A DNA stretch of 64,000 nucleotides from an uncultured Aquimarina sp. (GCF_947492405.1 NZ_CANLMP010000002.1:682001-746000), one strand, 5' to 3'. Positions 51,023-63,400 are shown, counted from the first letter of the stretch. The notes: a model not told the origin generated them from the letters alone. Program-made: numbers and translations.

Positions 51023-54000
51023 CTATTCGTTTTTCATTAATCTAATGGTCTTGTAGGTAGTTCCCATAGCGATTTTTACAAAATATACCCCATTTGGTAA
51101 CTCCTGAATAGATATAGATTGACCAGCATCTACCTTTTTTATAAGTAAACCACGTCCATTAACATCATAGACGGATAGTTCTGCTTTTCCTGAAAACCCT
51201 GAAACCTGAAACTGTTGTTTCGCTGGATTAGGATAGAGTGTAAAACGATCTTGCTCATTTTCTTCAATACTTAATACATTACCTACACTGATAGTAAATG
51301 TTACATTTTCTTCATTCGAATTAGTATCAGTAGTAGTGAGGGTAATAATATGATCTCCTGCACCTAATAAAGTTCCTGCGACCGGATTTTGAGTAATCGT
51401 CGAAGTCAAAGCAGTTCTATTCGTATCACAATTATCTGTAACAACCACTCCACCGGTAAAATCAGGCAACGTATACATATCTCCAGTATCGAAAGTAACA
51501 TTCATATCTGTAGGCACTGTAGTCGTATCAAATTCGGGTCCTATGCTATCAACAACAGTAACTATAGCCATACACATATCACTATTTCCATTGGTATCAG
51601 TAACCATTAAGACAACAGTATTGTCTCCAATATTGGCACAATCAAAATCCGTAATATCTATAGCTAACGATGCAATCCCAGATAGATCTGTAGAACCATT
51701 ATCCACCATTGCAGCAGTAATAGTTGTATTTCCAGTGTTATCTAACTGTACAGTTATGTTTTGACATACTACAGTTGGATTAGTAGTATCTACAACATTT
51801 ACAGTTCTGATTACTTCTACAGCCGTGTTACCTGAAGTATCAGTAGCATTATAAAGAATTGTATAACTACCCACTGCATCTACAAAATCTGAAATATCAA
51901 TTATTACATTAGTCCCATCATCTGTGGTAGCGCCTAATTCAGTATAACCAGTTCCTAATTCTATGGTTTGTGGATTATCTCCTACTAGCGTAATAATCGG
52001 TGCAGTCGTATCTACTACATTTACGGTTCTGGTAACTTCTACAGCAACGTTATTTGATGCATCTGTAGCATTGTATCGGATCGTATAACTACCAACTGCA
52101 TCTACAAAATCTGAAATATCAATTATTACATTGCTTCCATCATCTGTCGTAGCTCCTAACTCGGTATACCCAGAACCTAATTCTATTACTTGCGGATTAT
52201 CTCCTACTAGCATAATAATCGGTGCAGTTGTATCTACTACATTTACGGTTCTGGTAACTTCTACAGCAGCGTTATTTGATGCATCTGTAGCATTGTATCG
52301 GATCGTATAACTACCTACTGCATCTACAAAATCCGAAATATCAATCACAACATTGGTTCCATCATCTACAGTAGCTCCTAATTCAGTGTATCCAGCTCCC
52401 AATTCAATCTCTTGTGGATTCGCTCCTGTTAAGGTAATTACTGGCGCTGTAGTATCAACCACATTTACAGTTCTCGTGACTTCTGTAGCAACATTGCTAA
52501 AAATATCAGTAGCATTATATATTATCATATAGCTACCTACTGCATCTACAAAATCAGAAGCATCAATCACTACATTGGTTCCATCATCTGTTATTGCACC
52601 CGGCTCTGTATAGCCTGCCCCAAGTTCTACAGTTTGTGGATCCTCTCCTAGTAGTGTAATGACTGGAGCGGTAGTATCTATTACATCGACAAGTCGGATT
52701 GCTTCTACAGCAATATTTCCAAAAGCATCTGTAGCAGTATAGCGGATTATATAAGTACCTATATCATCTACAAAATCAGTAGCATCAATCACCACAGTAC
52801 TACCATCATCAGTCGTAGCACCTAATTCTGTATATCCTGCTCCCAATTCAATGGTCTGTGGATTATCTCCAACCAAAGTAATCACAGGTGCCGTTGTATC
52901 AACCACATTTACAGTTCTAGTAACCTCTACTGCAGCGTTATTTGATACATCTGTAGCATTGTATCGAATCGTATAACTACCTACTGCATCTTCAAAATCC
53001 GAAATATCAATCACAACATTACTTCCATCATCTGCAGTAGCTCCTAACTCGGTATACCCAGAACCTAATTCTATTACTTGTGGATTATCGCCTAGTAAAG
53101 TAATTACTGGTGCTGTGGTATCGATAACGTTTACCGTTCTGGTAACTTCTAAAGCAGCGTTATTTGATGCATCTGTAGCATTGTATCGGATCGTATAACT
53201 ACCTACTACATCTTCAAAATCCGAAATATCAATCACAACATTACTTCCATCATCTGCGGTAGCTCCTAATTCTACATATCCTGATCCTAGTTCTATCTCC
53301 TGCGGATTCGCTCCTGTTAAGGTAATTACTGGTGCAACACAATCTTCGTTAAAACTAGCTATATCATCTTTTTCCCAGCTACTTAAATATGAAGCAGTAG
53401 GATCGTCTACTTGAATACATGTTAAATTCGGATTGTAAAGAACAAAGAAATCTGTAATTAGGTTGTTATTTCCATTTCTTACATTAAGAGACTCCAACAA
53501 GTTTTGGTGAGCAGAAAGTTCTTCTAATTGTGTACAAGAACTAAGATCTAAAGAAGTTAGACCGTTTTTACCAACATTTAACTTTTTTAAGTTCGGGTTA
53601 TTATCTACCAATAAATTTGTGATAGCATTAGAACGCAAATTCACTTCTTCTAAAGCTGGATGCCCCGTAAAATCTAAAGAAATAAAATCGTTTTCCGCCG
53701 CATCCAAGATTCTCAAATTGGTATTATAACTAACATCTAAGGTTGTTAAATCATTAAAATCAACGTTCAATGATGCAATAGCAACAAAAGCTTCGATTCC
53801 CGTTAAATCTGTAATATCAAGGCTACTTACATCTAAATCAATTACGTTATTTATTTTTTCAGTATAAACCTGATTATCATTAGCAACACCATTACCTAAA
53901 CTTGCAGCATCTCCAACAGCAACTATATTTCCATCTGCATCATGCGTCTCCAGGTAATTTTCAAAATTAGCATCTGCGATATAGGTTACATCACAATATA

Positions 54001-57000
54001 ATGCAAAACTAGCTGTAGCGTCTTTTTGCCAAATATCTGGATATAACTGAACTACCTTATCAGCTTTAATACATGTTAAATCAGGATTCCCTTGTGCATC
54101 AAACCACGTGAAATTATCGTTATTTCCATTTGCAACATTCAACGAGGTTAATTGATTATTGGCAATTCTTAATTGAATAATATTTGGATATGCAGAGATA
54201 TCTAATTCTGTAAAATTATTATCATTAACATTCAATAATCTTAATAATGGATTATTAGAAATAGCTACTGAGTTAATACCCGTATTGGAGATACTAAGTG
54301 TATTTAAACTACTAAGCATAGAAACATCTACAGGTCCTAAATTAGCATTGCCATCTATATATATATTTTCTAGTAACAGATTATTACTTAAGTCTAAACT
54401 TGTTAGATTATTATTCGCTAAAGTAACTGTAGTTAACTTCGTATTTTTACTTAAATCAATACTTGTTAAATTCGTATTGTTACGACATGCTAGGAACCAC
54501 ATATCTCTAAAATCCTCGATACCTGTCATGTCTGCAACTAAGCCATTATGAAGATTAAATCCTATAGAAACTTCAACTAATGCTGTATATACATAATCAT
54601 CTATGGCTCCGTTTCCATAACCATTATTTTCTAAAAATGTCTCAAAAGCATCATCTGGCACATAAGTTAGTCTACAAAATTCTGCATAATTAGCAGTAGC
54701 ATCTTTTAACCAACCTGCTACAACTGGAGCAGATGGATCATCAACCTCAATACAGGTCAAACTTGGATTGCCGGTAACATCTACATTATCTAAATCTGCA
54801 TTGTTTCCACTTCTTAAATTCAAGCCTGCAAGTAATGCATTTTTACAAGATAAGTTATCGAGAGTGTTCTGTTTCACTAAATCTAAATATGTAAGTGGTG
54901 TACTATCACATTCTAATCTACTTAGGTCAACATTGTTACTTAAGTCTATCTCTGAAATACTAGTAGTATTAAATGATAAATATCGAAGCTCTGAAAGATG
55001 AGCAACATCTAGGTTACTCAATGGATTAAGACCACATTCTAAATTTTCTAACAATGAATTGTTTTGAATATTTAATACTGTGATATTGGTATTCTCACAG
55101 TATAAAGAGACTAGATTGGTTTGACCACTTACGTCTATCGTACCTAATCCATTATTAGTAACCGTTAAGCTTGTCAAATCATTATTACTAACATTTATAG
55201 TAGTTAGATCATTATCTGCTAGGTTTAAAAACTTTAACCCAGTATTGGTAGAGACATCTATAGTAGTAAGACTATTATTTGGTGCTTCTAAACCTCTTAA
55301 TACGATTAATCCTGCTATGTTAATACTTGTGATCCCTGTATTGCCAACATTTATAGTTTCTAATAGCAGATTGTTCGTTAAATCTAAATCGGTATTCGTT
55401 AGTGGATTATCATCGATCCAAAAACGAATTAAATTTGTGAAATCTTCAATTCCTGTAAAATCTTCAATTCCTTCATTTCTTGGAGTTAACAATTGAATTG
55501 CTTCAATTTTTCCAGTAGGTACTAAATTATCATCAATAATTCCATTTCCTAAGCTATTGGCACTTCCTAAAGCAACAGTTCCTCCAAATTCGTTATGAGT
55601 TTCTAAATACGCTTCAAAATTAGCATCAGGAATCGTTGTAAAACGGCAGTACTCGGCAAAACTTGCAGTAGCATCCTTTTCCCAACTTGTTAGATACCCA
55701 GCCGTTGGATCATCTACTTCGATACAAGTTAAATTAGGGCAACCCGTTACCCTAAATTCGGTAAAGTTGTTATTATTGCCATTTCTGACATTCAACTCTT
55801 CTACTTCATTAATATCTCTTGCACTAAATTCTACCAAGTTGGTATTCTTACTAATATCAATTGACGTAATATTAGTTTCATCCATATTTAACTCTTGTAA
55901 GTTTGTTAAATGACTTACATCAAAAGATGTAAACGGATTTCCACCTAGAATTAAATCTTCAAGTAATATATTATTTTCCGTATTTAATGTAGTAAATTGA
56001 TTTAAGGAAGCTGAGACTCTAGTTAAATTTACATTAGCACTAATATCAATACTACTTAAGGTGGTTTCATGAATTCCTAAATCTTCTAATAACAAATTAT
56101 TACTTACATCTAACCCTATTAAGTTATTTGTAGAAATAAATAAATCTTTAAGAGCCGTATTTGTTGAAAGATTGATGTTCGTAAGATTATTTCGTGAAAC
56201 ATCTATTCTTTCCAAAAGAGTCAATCCTGTAATATCAATGCTGGTTAATCCCATGTCAGAAGCATCAATTCTTTTCAGACTTGTGTTATTAGTAAAGTCT
56301 AAACTTGTATTTATTACATTACCAAAACACACTACAAACTCTAAAGAAGCAAAAGCCTCAATTCCTGTAAAGTCTGTAATTCCTTGAAAATTCAAAAATA
56401 GGTTTATTACATTTTCAATATGAGCAGTTTTTACATAATCGTCATTGGCTATTCCATTACCCATACTTGTTGGATCTCCAACCGAAACGAATCCTCCTGC
56501 AGCGGTATGGGTTTCTAAATAATTTTCAAAATTATCATCAGGCACATAAGTCCAATTACAATCATCACTAAAACTAGTCGTAGCATCTTTTTCCCAGTTG
56601 CTACTACTCAAATAACTAGCTGTAGGATCATCAACTTGTATACATACTAAATTTGGATTTCCAATAGCATAAACTTCCATACCACTATTATTATTTCCAT
56701 TTTTAAAGTTTAATGAAGTGAGTTGACCATTTTGACATTCTACATATTCAATATCTGGACTTGTGCTAAAATCTAAAGCACTAATTGCAGTATTGTTTGT
56801 ATAAAGCTCTACTAGGTTAGTTTGATTCGTAATATCTAAAACAGATAATGCTGTGTTACTCACATCAATATCTTCGAGATTAGTATTATTAGTAATATCT
56901 AACATTATAAGTGTAGGAGTATCTTCTATAGAAAAACTATCTAGATTCGTAAGTAAACCTATATCAATGGCTGTAAATTGATTCCCTCCACATCGTAATG

Positions 57001-60000
57001 TTTCTATTAGCGTATTATTTGATACATCTAGAGTGGATAGTGAATTATCATTTACATATAAACTCTTTAAATTAATATTGCTTGAAAGGTCTAAGGTACT
57101 TATCGAATTTTCTCTTATTCTAAAATCGATTAATGCAGTATTTGCACTTATATCCACGCTACTAAAATTGTTTAGGTCTAGATTTAGTCTTTCTAAGGCA
57201 ACATTAGAACTCACATCAATAGTGCTAAGGTTATTATCCCTTAGTTCTAAATTTTTTAGAGATGACAAACCGGTGATATTAATAGTATTCAACTCCATCC
57301 CGACAAAATCCGTTTCTTCTAATTTAGTATTTGAAGTGAGGTCCAAGCTTGATGTCTGATTTCCATTAATAATCAATCGCTCCAGATTCACAAAATCTTC
57401 TATTCCGGTAAAATCAGTAATTCCAAAATTAGAAAGGCTTAATCCAGCTAAGTTTTGTATTTTCTCAGTACCTACATAATCATCATCGGCAATACCATTT
57501 CCTAAACTTGTTGGGTCACCAACAGGAACTGTTCCTCCTATAGCATTATGGGTTTCTAAATAATCTTCAAAAATATCGTCTGGCACATAGGTTTCTGCAC
57601 AAAATAATTTAAACTCAGTTTGTACATCTTTTCTGGTAAAATTAGTATCAGCATAAGTAACATCATCAACGGATACACAAGTCAATCCTGGGTTGTTACG
57701 AATATCAAAATCATTATTGTTAAAATTCGTATTATTCCCATTTCGAAGATTTAAATACGTAAGCTGATTAAATGCACAGGATACATCTTCAATAACTACA
57801 TTCTTAGAAAGGTCTAAACTGGTAATCTGATTACTTTCTACAAACAATTCTACAAGCTTTACATTATTGCTAACATCTAGATTTGTCAACTCATTTTCGT
57901 ATGCTTGCAGCTCTAGTAATTCCGGATTTTGAGAAAGGTCCAAACTCGTTAGATCATTATCCACACAATCTAAGTCTTCTAATAATGGATTTTGAGTTAC
58001 ATCCAAACTCCCTAAAGAATTACTATAACAAGATAGATTTTTTAATGCTGGATTGTTCGTTACATCTAAACTATTGATTTGATTATTACTACATCCTAAA
58101 GTTTCCAACATCGTATTCTGGGAAATATTTAGGTTTGTAATTTGGTTTCTTAGACAACTTACAAAAGTTAATGCTGTATTTTGCGATAAATCTAGGCTTG
58201 TAAGACTATTTCTTCCTATAGCTAGGGTTTGTAATGCTACATTCTGTGAAAGATCAATACTAGATAATGAATTATTAAAGCAGTTCAACGTTTGTAATGC
58301 TATAAAATCTTCAATACCTGTGGCATCAGTGATGGTTAATCCCGAAATATCTAATTCTATAACACTTTCTATTCTTGAAGTGTACACGGTATTATCATTA
58401 GCAATACCATTTCCCATACTTGCAGCATAACCTACTGAAACGACATTTCCATCAGCATCATGGGTTTCTAAATAATTTTCGAAGTTATCATCAGGAACAT
58501 TAGTCTCTCTACAATCTGAACGAAATTCTACATTATTATCCACATCCCAGGTATTCAAATAGGATGCTGTAGGATCATCTACTTCAATACAACTAAATTG
58601 ATTTAGTCTTGCTTCAAAAAAAGTCACATTAGCGTTATTACCATTTTTCATGTTTAGACTATTCAAGTCACTTTCATTAGCTGAAAAACTGGTCAATGCA
58701 GTATTATTAGAAAGATCTAAATAAAACCCTGATGCACTATCAATAGCAAGTGTTTCTAATAACAAATTTTGACGAACATCTAAATTAAACAAGCCATTGC
58801 CGTTGGCGTTAAGGTACTTTAAGTTTGTTAAAAGACGAACATCGATTCTGTAAAGTTGCCCATTGTTTGCTATATTCAAAATCTCTAAAGTTGGGTATAA
58901 GGAAACATCTAATGAGCTGATATTATTATTACTAATATCTAACTCTTTAATTACATTATTACTTCCTAGGTTTAAAGTGGTACTATTTGCATCATTGTAG
59001 ATCAACTTTTCTATTTTCAAGTTGCTCGATAAATTCAATACTGCAAAAAACAGATCATGTATATATAGTTCTTTTAATTCTGGAAGTTGAGAAAAATCAA
59101 ATTCATTAAAGTTATTATCCGAGCAATCTAAGATTTCAAGCGATTCAAATGCTTCTAAACCATCCAACTCATCAATGCTATTACTTGAAATATTTAAAAA
59201 AGTAACATCTTTGATTCTAGAAGTGAACACTTTTCCGTCATCTAGGATTCCATTACCCATACTATTTGAGCTTCCAACAGCAACTACATTACCATTAGCA
59301 TCATGGTTTTCTAAATGATATTCAAAATTTTCATCAACAATATTAGTTTCACTACAATCTAATTGGAAAAAAGCAGTATTATCTTTTTGCCATGTGCTTA
59401 AATAACTCGCGTTAGGATCATCCACTTGAATACAAGTAAACTGATTAAATCTAGCATCGAAAAAACTGATATTAACATTATTACCATTTTGGATATTTAA
59501 ACTATTTAAATCGCTACTGTTAGCTGATAAACTTGTTAATGCTGTATTACTAGAAAGATCTAAATGAAAGCCAGACATAAAATTAATGGTTAGCGTTTCT
59601 AACAATACATTACTTGACAAATCCAAACTTCCTAAATTCGTATTACTACAGTTCAGGTTAATTAGACTGATTAGCGGACTAAAATCAGTAATATTTAGAG
59701 TATAGTTCGTATCACAATTTAAATTAGTCAGGTTAAATAAATTAGTTACATCAAGACCTGTTAAGTTATTATTACTCAAGTCTATTTTTTCTAAAGTTGA
59801 AACGCTACCCAGGTTTAATGAAGTGGTACCATTGGTTGAAATATTTAATTCTTTCAACTTAACGTTAGTGCTTACATCAATTGTTGTGTTGCTATTATCA
59901 GAACAATCTAAAGTTTCTAGGTTTACGTTGGCAGAAATATTGATATTACTCATTCCATTTGTAGCACAATACAATTCTTTTAAAGCAATATTATTTGATA

Positions 60001-60319
60001 GGTCAAAGTTACCTACTCCATTATTCGAAAAATCTAGAACTTCTAATGCAGTAAAATCTTCGATTCCCGTGATATCAGCAATCATTTGAGAAGAAATATC
60101 TAAGGAGGTAACTGTCACTAATCTAGAAGTAGTAACTAGGTTATCACCCGAAATTCCATTTCCCAAACTTGCAGCATCACCAACTGCTACTATATTTCCA
60201 TTTGCGTCATGGGTTTCCAAATAATTTTCAAAATTATTATCGGGCACGGATGTTTCTTGTGCTTTGGTGATATAATTAAACAGTACTATAAAAACTAGGG
60301 GTAGTAGTCTTATTTTCAT
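51023..60319 (-). CDS. Giant T9SS leucine-rich and Ig-like repeat surface protein
   Basis: About 3,098 residues from the ATG at 60319, the preferred start because it begins a proper signal peptide (LLPLVFIVLFNYITKAQE). Eight modules follow, each opening VPDDNFENYLETHDANGN (or a variant) and GNGIANDN, then leucine-rich repeats of about 21 residues (LDLSNNTALTSLSANSSDLN type). Then come seven repeats of about 75-80 residues, APVITLTGANPQEIELGSGY to RTVNVVDTT (DUF5011/Ig-like), an HYR-like segment, and a T9SS type A domain (RFTLYPNPAKQQFQVSGFSG to the C-terminus IRLMKNE). It is an outer-surface protein, perhaps an adhesin. Confidence 0.93.
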   Translation of the reverse strand: MKIRLLPLVFIVLFNYITKAQETSVPDNNFENYLETHDANGNIVAVGDAASLGNGISGDNLVTTSRLVTVTSLDISSQMIADITGIEDFTALEVLDFSNNGVGNFDLSNNIALKELYCATNGMSNINISANVNLETLDCSDNSNTTIDVSTNVKLKELNISTNGTTSLNLGSVSTLEKIDLSNNNLTGLDVTNLFNLTNLNCDTNYTLNITDFSPLISLINLNCSNTNLGSLDLSSNVLLETLTINFMSGFHLDLSSNTALTSLSANSSDLNSLNIQNGNNVNISFFDARFNQFTCIQVDDPNASYLSTWQKDNTAFFQLDCSETNIVDENFEYHLENHDANGNVVAVGSSNSMGNGILDDGKVFTSRIKDVTFLNISSNSIDELDGLEAFESLEILDCSDNNFNEFDFSQLPELKELYIHDLFFAVLNLSSNLKIEKLIYNDANSTTLNLGSNNVIKELDISNNNISSLDVSLYPTLEILNIANNGQLYRIDVRLLTNLKYLNANGNGLFNLDVRQNLLLETLAIDSASGFYLDLSNNTALTSFSANESDLNSLNMKNGNNANVTFFEARLNQFSCIEVDDPTASYLNTWDVDNNVEFRSDCRETNVPDDNFENYLETHDADGNVVSVGYAASMGNGIANDNTVYTSRIESVIELDISGLTITDATGIEDFIALQTLNCFNNSLSSIDLSQNVALQTLAIGRNSLTSLDLSQNTALTFVSCLRNQITNLNISQNTMLETLGCSNNQINSLDVTNNPALKNLSCYSNSLGSLDVTQNPLLEDLDCVDNDLTSLDLSQNPELLELQAYENELTNLDVSNNVKLVELFVESNQITSLDLSKNVVIEDVSCAFNQLTYLNLRNGNNTNFNNNDFDIRNNPGLTCVSVDDVTYADTNFTRKDVQTEFKLFCAETYVPDDIFEDYLETHNAIGGTVPVGDPTSLGNGIADDDYVGTEKIQNLAGLSLSNFGITDFTGIEDFVNLERLIINGNQTSSLDLTSNTKLEETDFVGMELNTINITGLSSLKNLELRDNNLSTIDVSSNVALERLNLDLNNFSSVDISANTALIDFRIRENSISTLDLSSNINLKSLYVNDNSLSTLDVSNNTLIETLRCGGNQFTAIDIGLLTNLDSFSIEDTPTLIMLDITNNTNLEDIDVSNTALSVLDITNQTNLVELYTNNTAISALDFSTSPDIEYVECQNGQLTSLNFKNGNNNSGMEVYAIGNPNLVCIQVDDPTASYLSSSNWEKDATTSFSDDCNWTYVPDDNFENYLETHTAAGGFVSVGDPTSMGNGIANDDYVKTAHIENVINLFLNFQGITDFTGIEAFASLEFVVCFGNVINTSLDFTNNTSLKRIDASDMGLTSIDITGLTLLERIDVSRNNLTNINLSTNTALKDLFISTNNLIGLDVSNNLLLEDLGIHETTLSSIDISANVNLTRVSASLNQFTTLNTENNILLEDLILGGNPFTSFDVSHLTNLQELNMDETNITSIDISKNTNLVEFSARDINEVEELNVRNGNNNNFTEFRVTGCPNLTCIEVDDPTAGYLTSWEKDATASFAEYCRFTTIPDANFEAYLETHNEFGGTVALGSANSLGNGIIDDNLVPTGKIEAIQLLTPRNEGIEDFTGIEDFTNLIRFWIDDNPLTNTDLDLTNNLLLETINVGNTGITSINIAGLIVLRGLEAPNNSLTTIDVSTNTGLKFLNLADNDLTTINVSNNDLTSLTVTNNGLGTIDVSGQTNLVSLYCENTNITVLNIQNNSLLENLECGLNPLSNLDVAHLSELRYLSFNTTSISEIDLSNNVDLSRLECDSTPLTYLDLVKQNTLDNLSCKNALLAGLNLRSGNNADLDNVDVTGNPSLTCIEVDDPSAPVVAGWLKDATANYAEFCRLTYVPDDAFETFLENNGYGNGAIDDYVYTALVEVSIGFNLHNGLVADMTGIEDFRDMWFLACRNNTNLTSIDLSKNTKLTTVTLANNNLTSLDLSNNLLLENIYIDGNANLGPVDVSMLSSLNTLSISNTGINSVAISNNPLLRLLNVNDNNFTELDISAYPNIIQLRIANNQLTSLNVANGNNDNFTWFDAQGNPDLTCIKADKVVQLYPDIWQKDATASFALYCDVTYIADANFENYLETHDADGNIVAVGDAASLGNGVANDNQVYTEKINNVIDLDVSSLDITDLTGIEAFVAIASLNVDFNDLTTLDVSYNTNLRILDAAENDFISLDFTGHPALEEVNLRSNAITNLLVDNNPNLKKLNVGKNGLTSLDLSSCTQLEELSAHQNLLESLNVRNGNNNLITDFFVLYNPNLTCIQVDDPTASYLSSWEKDDIASFNEDCVAPVITLTGANPQEIELGSGYVELGATADDGSNVVIDISDFEDVVGSYTIRYNATDASNNAALEVTRTVNVIDTTAPVITLLGDNPQVIELGSGYTELGATADDGSNVVIDISDFEDAVGSYTIRYNATDVSNNAAVEVTRTVNVVDTTAPVITLVGDNPQTIELGAGYTELGATTDDGSTVVIDATDFVDDIGTYIIRYTATDAFGNIAVEAIRLVDVIDTTAPVITLLGEDPQTVELGAGYTEPGAITDDGTNVVIDASDFVDAVGSYMIIYNATDIFSNVATEVTRTVNVVDTTAPVITLTGANPQEIELGAGYTELGATVDDGTNVVIDISDFVDAVGSYTIRYNATDASNNAAVEVTRTVNVVDTTAPIIMLVGDNPQVIELGSGYTELGATTDDGSNVIIDISDFVDAVGSYTIRYNATDASNNVAVEVTRTVNVVDTTAPIITLVGDNPQTIELGTGYTELGATTDDGTNVIIDISDFVDAVGSYTILYNATDTSGNTAVEVIRTVNVVDTTNPTVVCQNITVQLDNTGNTTITAAMVDNGSTDLSGIASLAIDITDFDCANIGDNTVVLMVTDTNGNSDMCMAIVTVVDSIGPEFDTTTVPTDMNVTFDTGDMYTLPDFTGGVVVTDNCDTNRTALTSTITQNPVAGTLLGAGDHIITLTTTDTNSNEENVTFTISVGNVLSIEENEQDRFTLYPNPAKQQFQVSGFSGKAELSVYDVNGRGLLIKKVDAGQSISIQELPNGVYFVKIAMGTTYKTIRLMKNE

Positions 60320-60346
60320 TTCTAGATGTTTTAAAAAATGTTGAGG

Positions 60347-60354
60347 CAAATAAC
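60347..60354 (-). promoter_or_regulatory. -7 box of the giant LRR gene
   Basis: On the minus strand GTTATTTG lies 28 bases before the start and 33 bases behind the 18-bp element. The box matches TAnnTTTG at 6 of 8 positions. The same distances are found for the other giant gene. Confidence 0.5.
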
Positions 60355-60386
60355 TGATTTCATTTTTGAAATTCATTAGTATTGAC

Positions 60387-60404
60387 CCGGACAAAAACCG
60401 GACA
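60387..60404 (-). promoter_or_regulatory. 18-bp element before the giant LRR gene
   Basis: CCGGACAAAAACCGGACA, on the minus strand a direct repeat of TGTCCGG split by a T tract, lies 68 bases before the start codon. The identical 18-mer precedes the next T9SS giant gene at an equal distance. A common activator site is inferred. Confidence 0.7.
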
Positions 60405-60423
60405 ACTTACTATTTATCATATT

Positions 60424-60446
60424 AAATAATTGATTTTCAATTATTT
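60424..60446. terminator. Hairpin behind the head-repeat gene
   Basis: AAATAATTG and CAATTATTT pair perfectly around a five-base loop, 51 bases after the stop of the minus-strand gene at 60497. It is AT-only except two pairs, so a weak terminator. Confidence 0.4.
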
Positions 60447-60496
60447 AAATTATTACTCGAATTAAAAATTGCTTTTTTAGATTATCTAATAATTAG

Positions 60497-63400
60497 TTAT
60501 TCTATAACCATACGTTTGGTATCCACTTTGTGATTCTCTACATACAATGTGTAATAGTAAATTCCAGAAGCAAGACCATCACTATTAATATCTAATTCTG
60601 CATCTCCTCTATCAGATAATTCAATAGTTGATATCACTTTACCACTTCCGTCACTAAATACCATTGATCCTTTATCCACTCCTATAGGTAAATAGTATTT
60701 GATCGAAGAAGTTCCATTAAAAGGATTAGGGATATTTTGAAATAATTTAGGAGTTCTTGAAGCATCAGCAGGCAAATCCTCCACACCAAGTGGCTGACAT
60801 GAACAGTCTTCCAATGCTTGAACACGTGCCAATATATCTGCCATCTGTGTTTGTAAACTAGCCACCTCATTTTGAGCTACACTTAGATCAGATTGTAAAG
60901 TTGAAACCAGCGGTGCCAAATCTACAGAAACAGAAGCTCCATTTTCTATCTCTATAGTAAGATCATTGCCTACTAGGGTTGCTGATGTAAGATTTTGTGC
61001 ATCTGTATTTACATAGGAAGATAGATCAACTGTATTTCCATTACTAATACTAAGCGCATTGCTGTTCAACTGCAAGGTTTGGTTATCTGTTCCAGATCCA
61101 TCTTGTAAATCAGACAAATCAATAGTATTTGCGCTTCCCGAAATGCTTAATACGGTTCCATTCAAAGAAAGTGCCTGTGCATCGGTGTTATCCAGATATC
61201 CAGATAAATCAACACTAGTCGCATCATTTGATAAACTCAAGGTATTGTTTGACAGCTCTAAATCTTGGTCATCCGTATTATCTAAATATCCTGATAAATC
61301 CACTGTAGATGAATTTCCTGAAATACTCAACGTATTTGTTGATAATGAAATTGATTGTGTATCGGTATTATCTAAATAACTCGATAAATCTACTGTAGTT
61401 CCATCGTTTGTTAAACTCAATATATTTCCAGACAAATCTAAATCCTGATTATCTGTATTGTCTAAATAATTAGAAAGATCAACAGTCGAAGCATTACCAG
61501 AAATGCTTAAGGTATTGGTAGCTAAAGATATGCTCTGTGCATCTGTATTATCTAAATAACTCGATAAATCTACTGTAGTTCCATCGTTTGTTAAGCTCAA
61601 TATATTTCCAGATAAATCTAAATCCTGATTATCCGTATTGTCTAAGTATCTTAATAAAGACACGGTTTTTGAACTCTCTCCATCACTTTCTAAAGATAAG
61701 TTTAATGTATTACCTACCAATGTAAACGTATCCACCCTTTGATCATCCGTATTATCCAAATATCCAGAAAGATCTACCGTTGAAGCATTTCCAGAAATAC
61801 TTAAGGTATTAGTAGCTAATGAAATTGCCTGTTCATCAGTATTATCCAAATATGTAGATAAATCAACATGGGTAGCATCATTGGATAAACTCAAGATATT
61901 ATCAGACAGTTCTAAATCTTGATTATCCGTATTATCCAAATAACCTGATAAATCCACTGTAGAAACATTACCTGTAATACTTAGCGTATTGGTAGACAAT
62001 GAAATTGCCTGTGCATCGGTATTATCCATATATCCGGATAAATCTACATTTTTAGTATCCTCTGCATCATCTTGTATAGACAATTGTAAGTTATTTCCAT
62101 CAAGTTGAAAAACATCAATGATTTGATTGTCAGTATCCGTATCAATATCTTGAGTAGAATTTATCCAGTCCGTACCATTCCATACAAAAATAGAAGTTAA
62201 ATCAGTATCATAAACCATCAATCCAGCATCTATAGGTGTAAGTGCATTACCACTAGCAGCAGACGTTTCCATCGCAGTACGTTGTACTGTGGTTACTCTA
62301 TTGATCAAAAAACCTTTATCTGTATCAGCCAATTCTAAAGAAGCATTTTGATTTGCAGATACGGTGCCAATACCTACACTCATTCTATTTGTACTTGTAT
62401 TGCCGCCTAAAGCCATAGTATTTGCAGTTGTTACATCCACGTCATATCCTATCGCTGCTGCATATGGTTTAGAAGTACTACTTTGAGAACCTATAGTTAT
62501 TGATCCAGTATTTCCTGTGGCACTTGCTTGATTACCTATAACCACCTGATCATTTCCAAACACAGATATTTCTGCTCCAATAAAAACATTTCTATGATTT
62601 ATGGTATTTGCTAAGTTTCCATTATCTATAAAATCAGCTTTCCATCCCATACCTACGTTGTCTGAACCTTCTCTATTCGTCCCTCCGGTTAATGCTCCTA
62701 CATAAGTATTTCTATTGGCATTAGTTGAAGATCTAGTACGATTATTATCAAAACCTGCAGCATATCCTAAAAACGTATTACCATCACCAAATTCATTATT
62801 AGATCCAGAACCATATCCTAAAAAAGTATTCGCAAAACCATCTTCATTATCGGCTCCGGCTCCAGAACCAATAAAAGTATTAGCCTCTCCAGTTGTATTG
62901 TCTTCTCCAACCGCATTTGAGTAGACATCAAAATAGTATGTCACTCCATCACCTAAAGAACTAGGCACGGAATTATTTCCTTCTCCTCCAACAAAAGTAT
63001 TACCTCTTGCCGTGGTATTTTCTACTCCAGCTCTACTCCCCACAAAACAGTTATCAGAACCTGTGGTTAGATTATATCCTGCATCTTCCCCTATAATCAC
63101 ATTATCACCACCAGTTGTTAATGAATACCCTGCTTGTTCACCAATAATTACACTATCAAATCCGCTAGTTAAGGACAATCCTGCCTCAGCACCAATAACT
63201 ACGTTATCAGTTCCAGATGCAGTACGTGCTACAAATTTACCGATGTATACATTATCAACACCGGATGTGATTTGATCTCCTGCAAAAGCACCAATAATAA
63301 TATTATCCGTATTAGAGCTTGTCTGATTCAAATTATAAGCAGCACCTGCCATTGGACCAATAAATATATTATAACTAGCTCTATCTACAGAAGCTCCGGC

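Noticed and set aside
51389..60089. Many plus-strand frames opposite the giant LRR gene, and a CRISPR-like look of the repeats
   Set aside because: All repeats follow the codons of LRR or Ig-like modules on the minus strand; the units vary and there are no spacers. The plus-strand frames are shadows of this regular code.
61059..63275. Plus-strand frames opposite the head-repeat gene
   Set aside because: They are Pro/Ser-rich mirror images of the repeated minus-strand codons without start signals or motifs.
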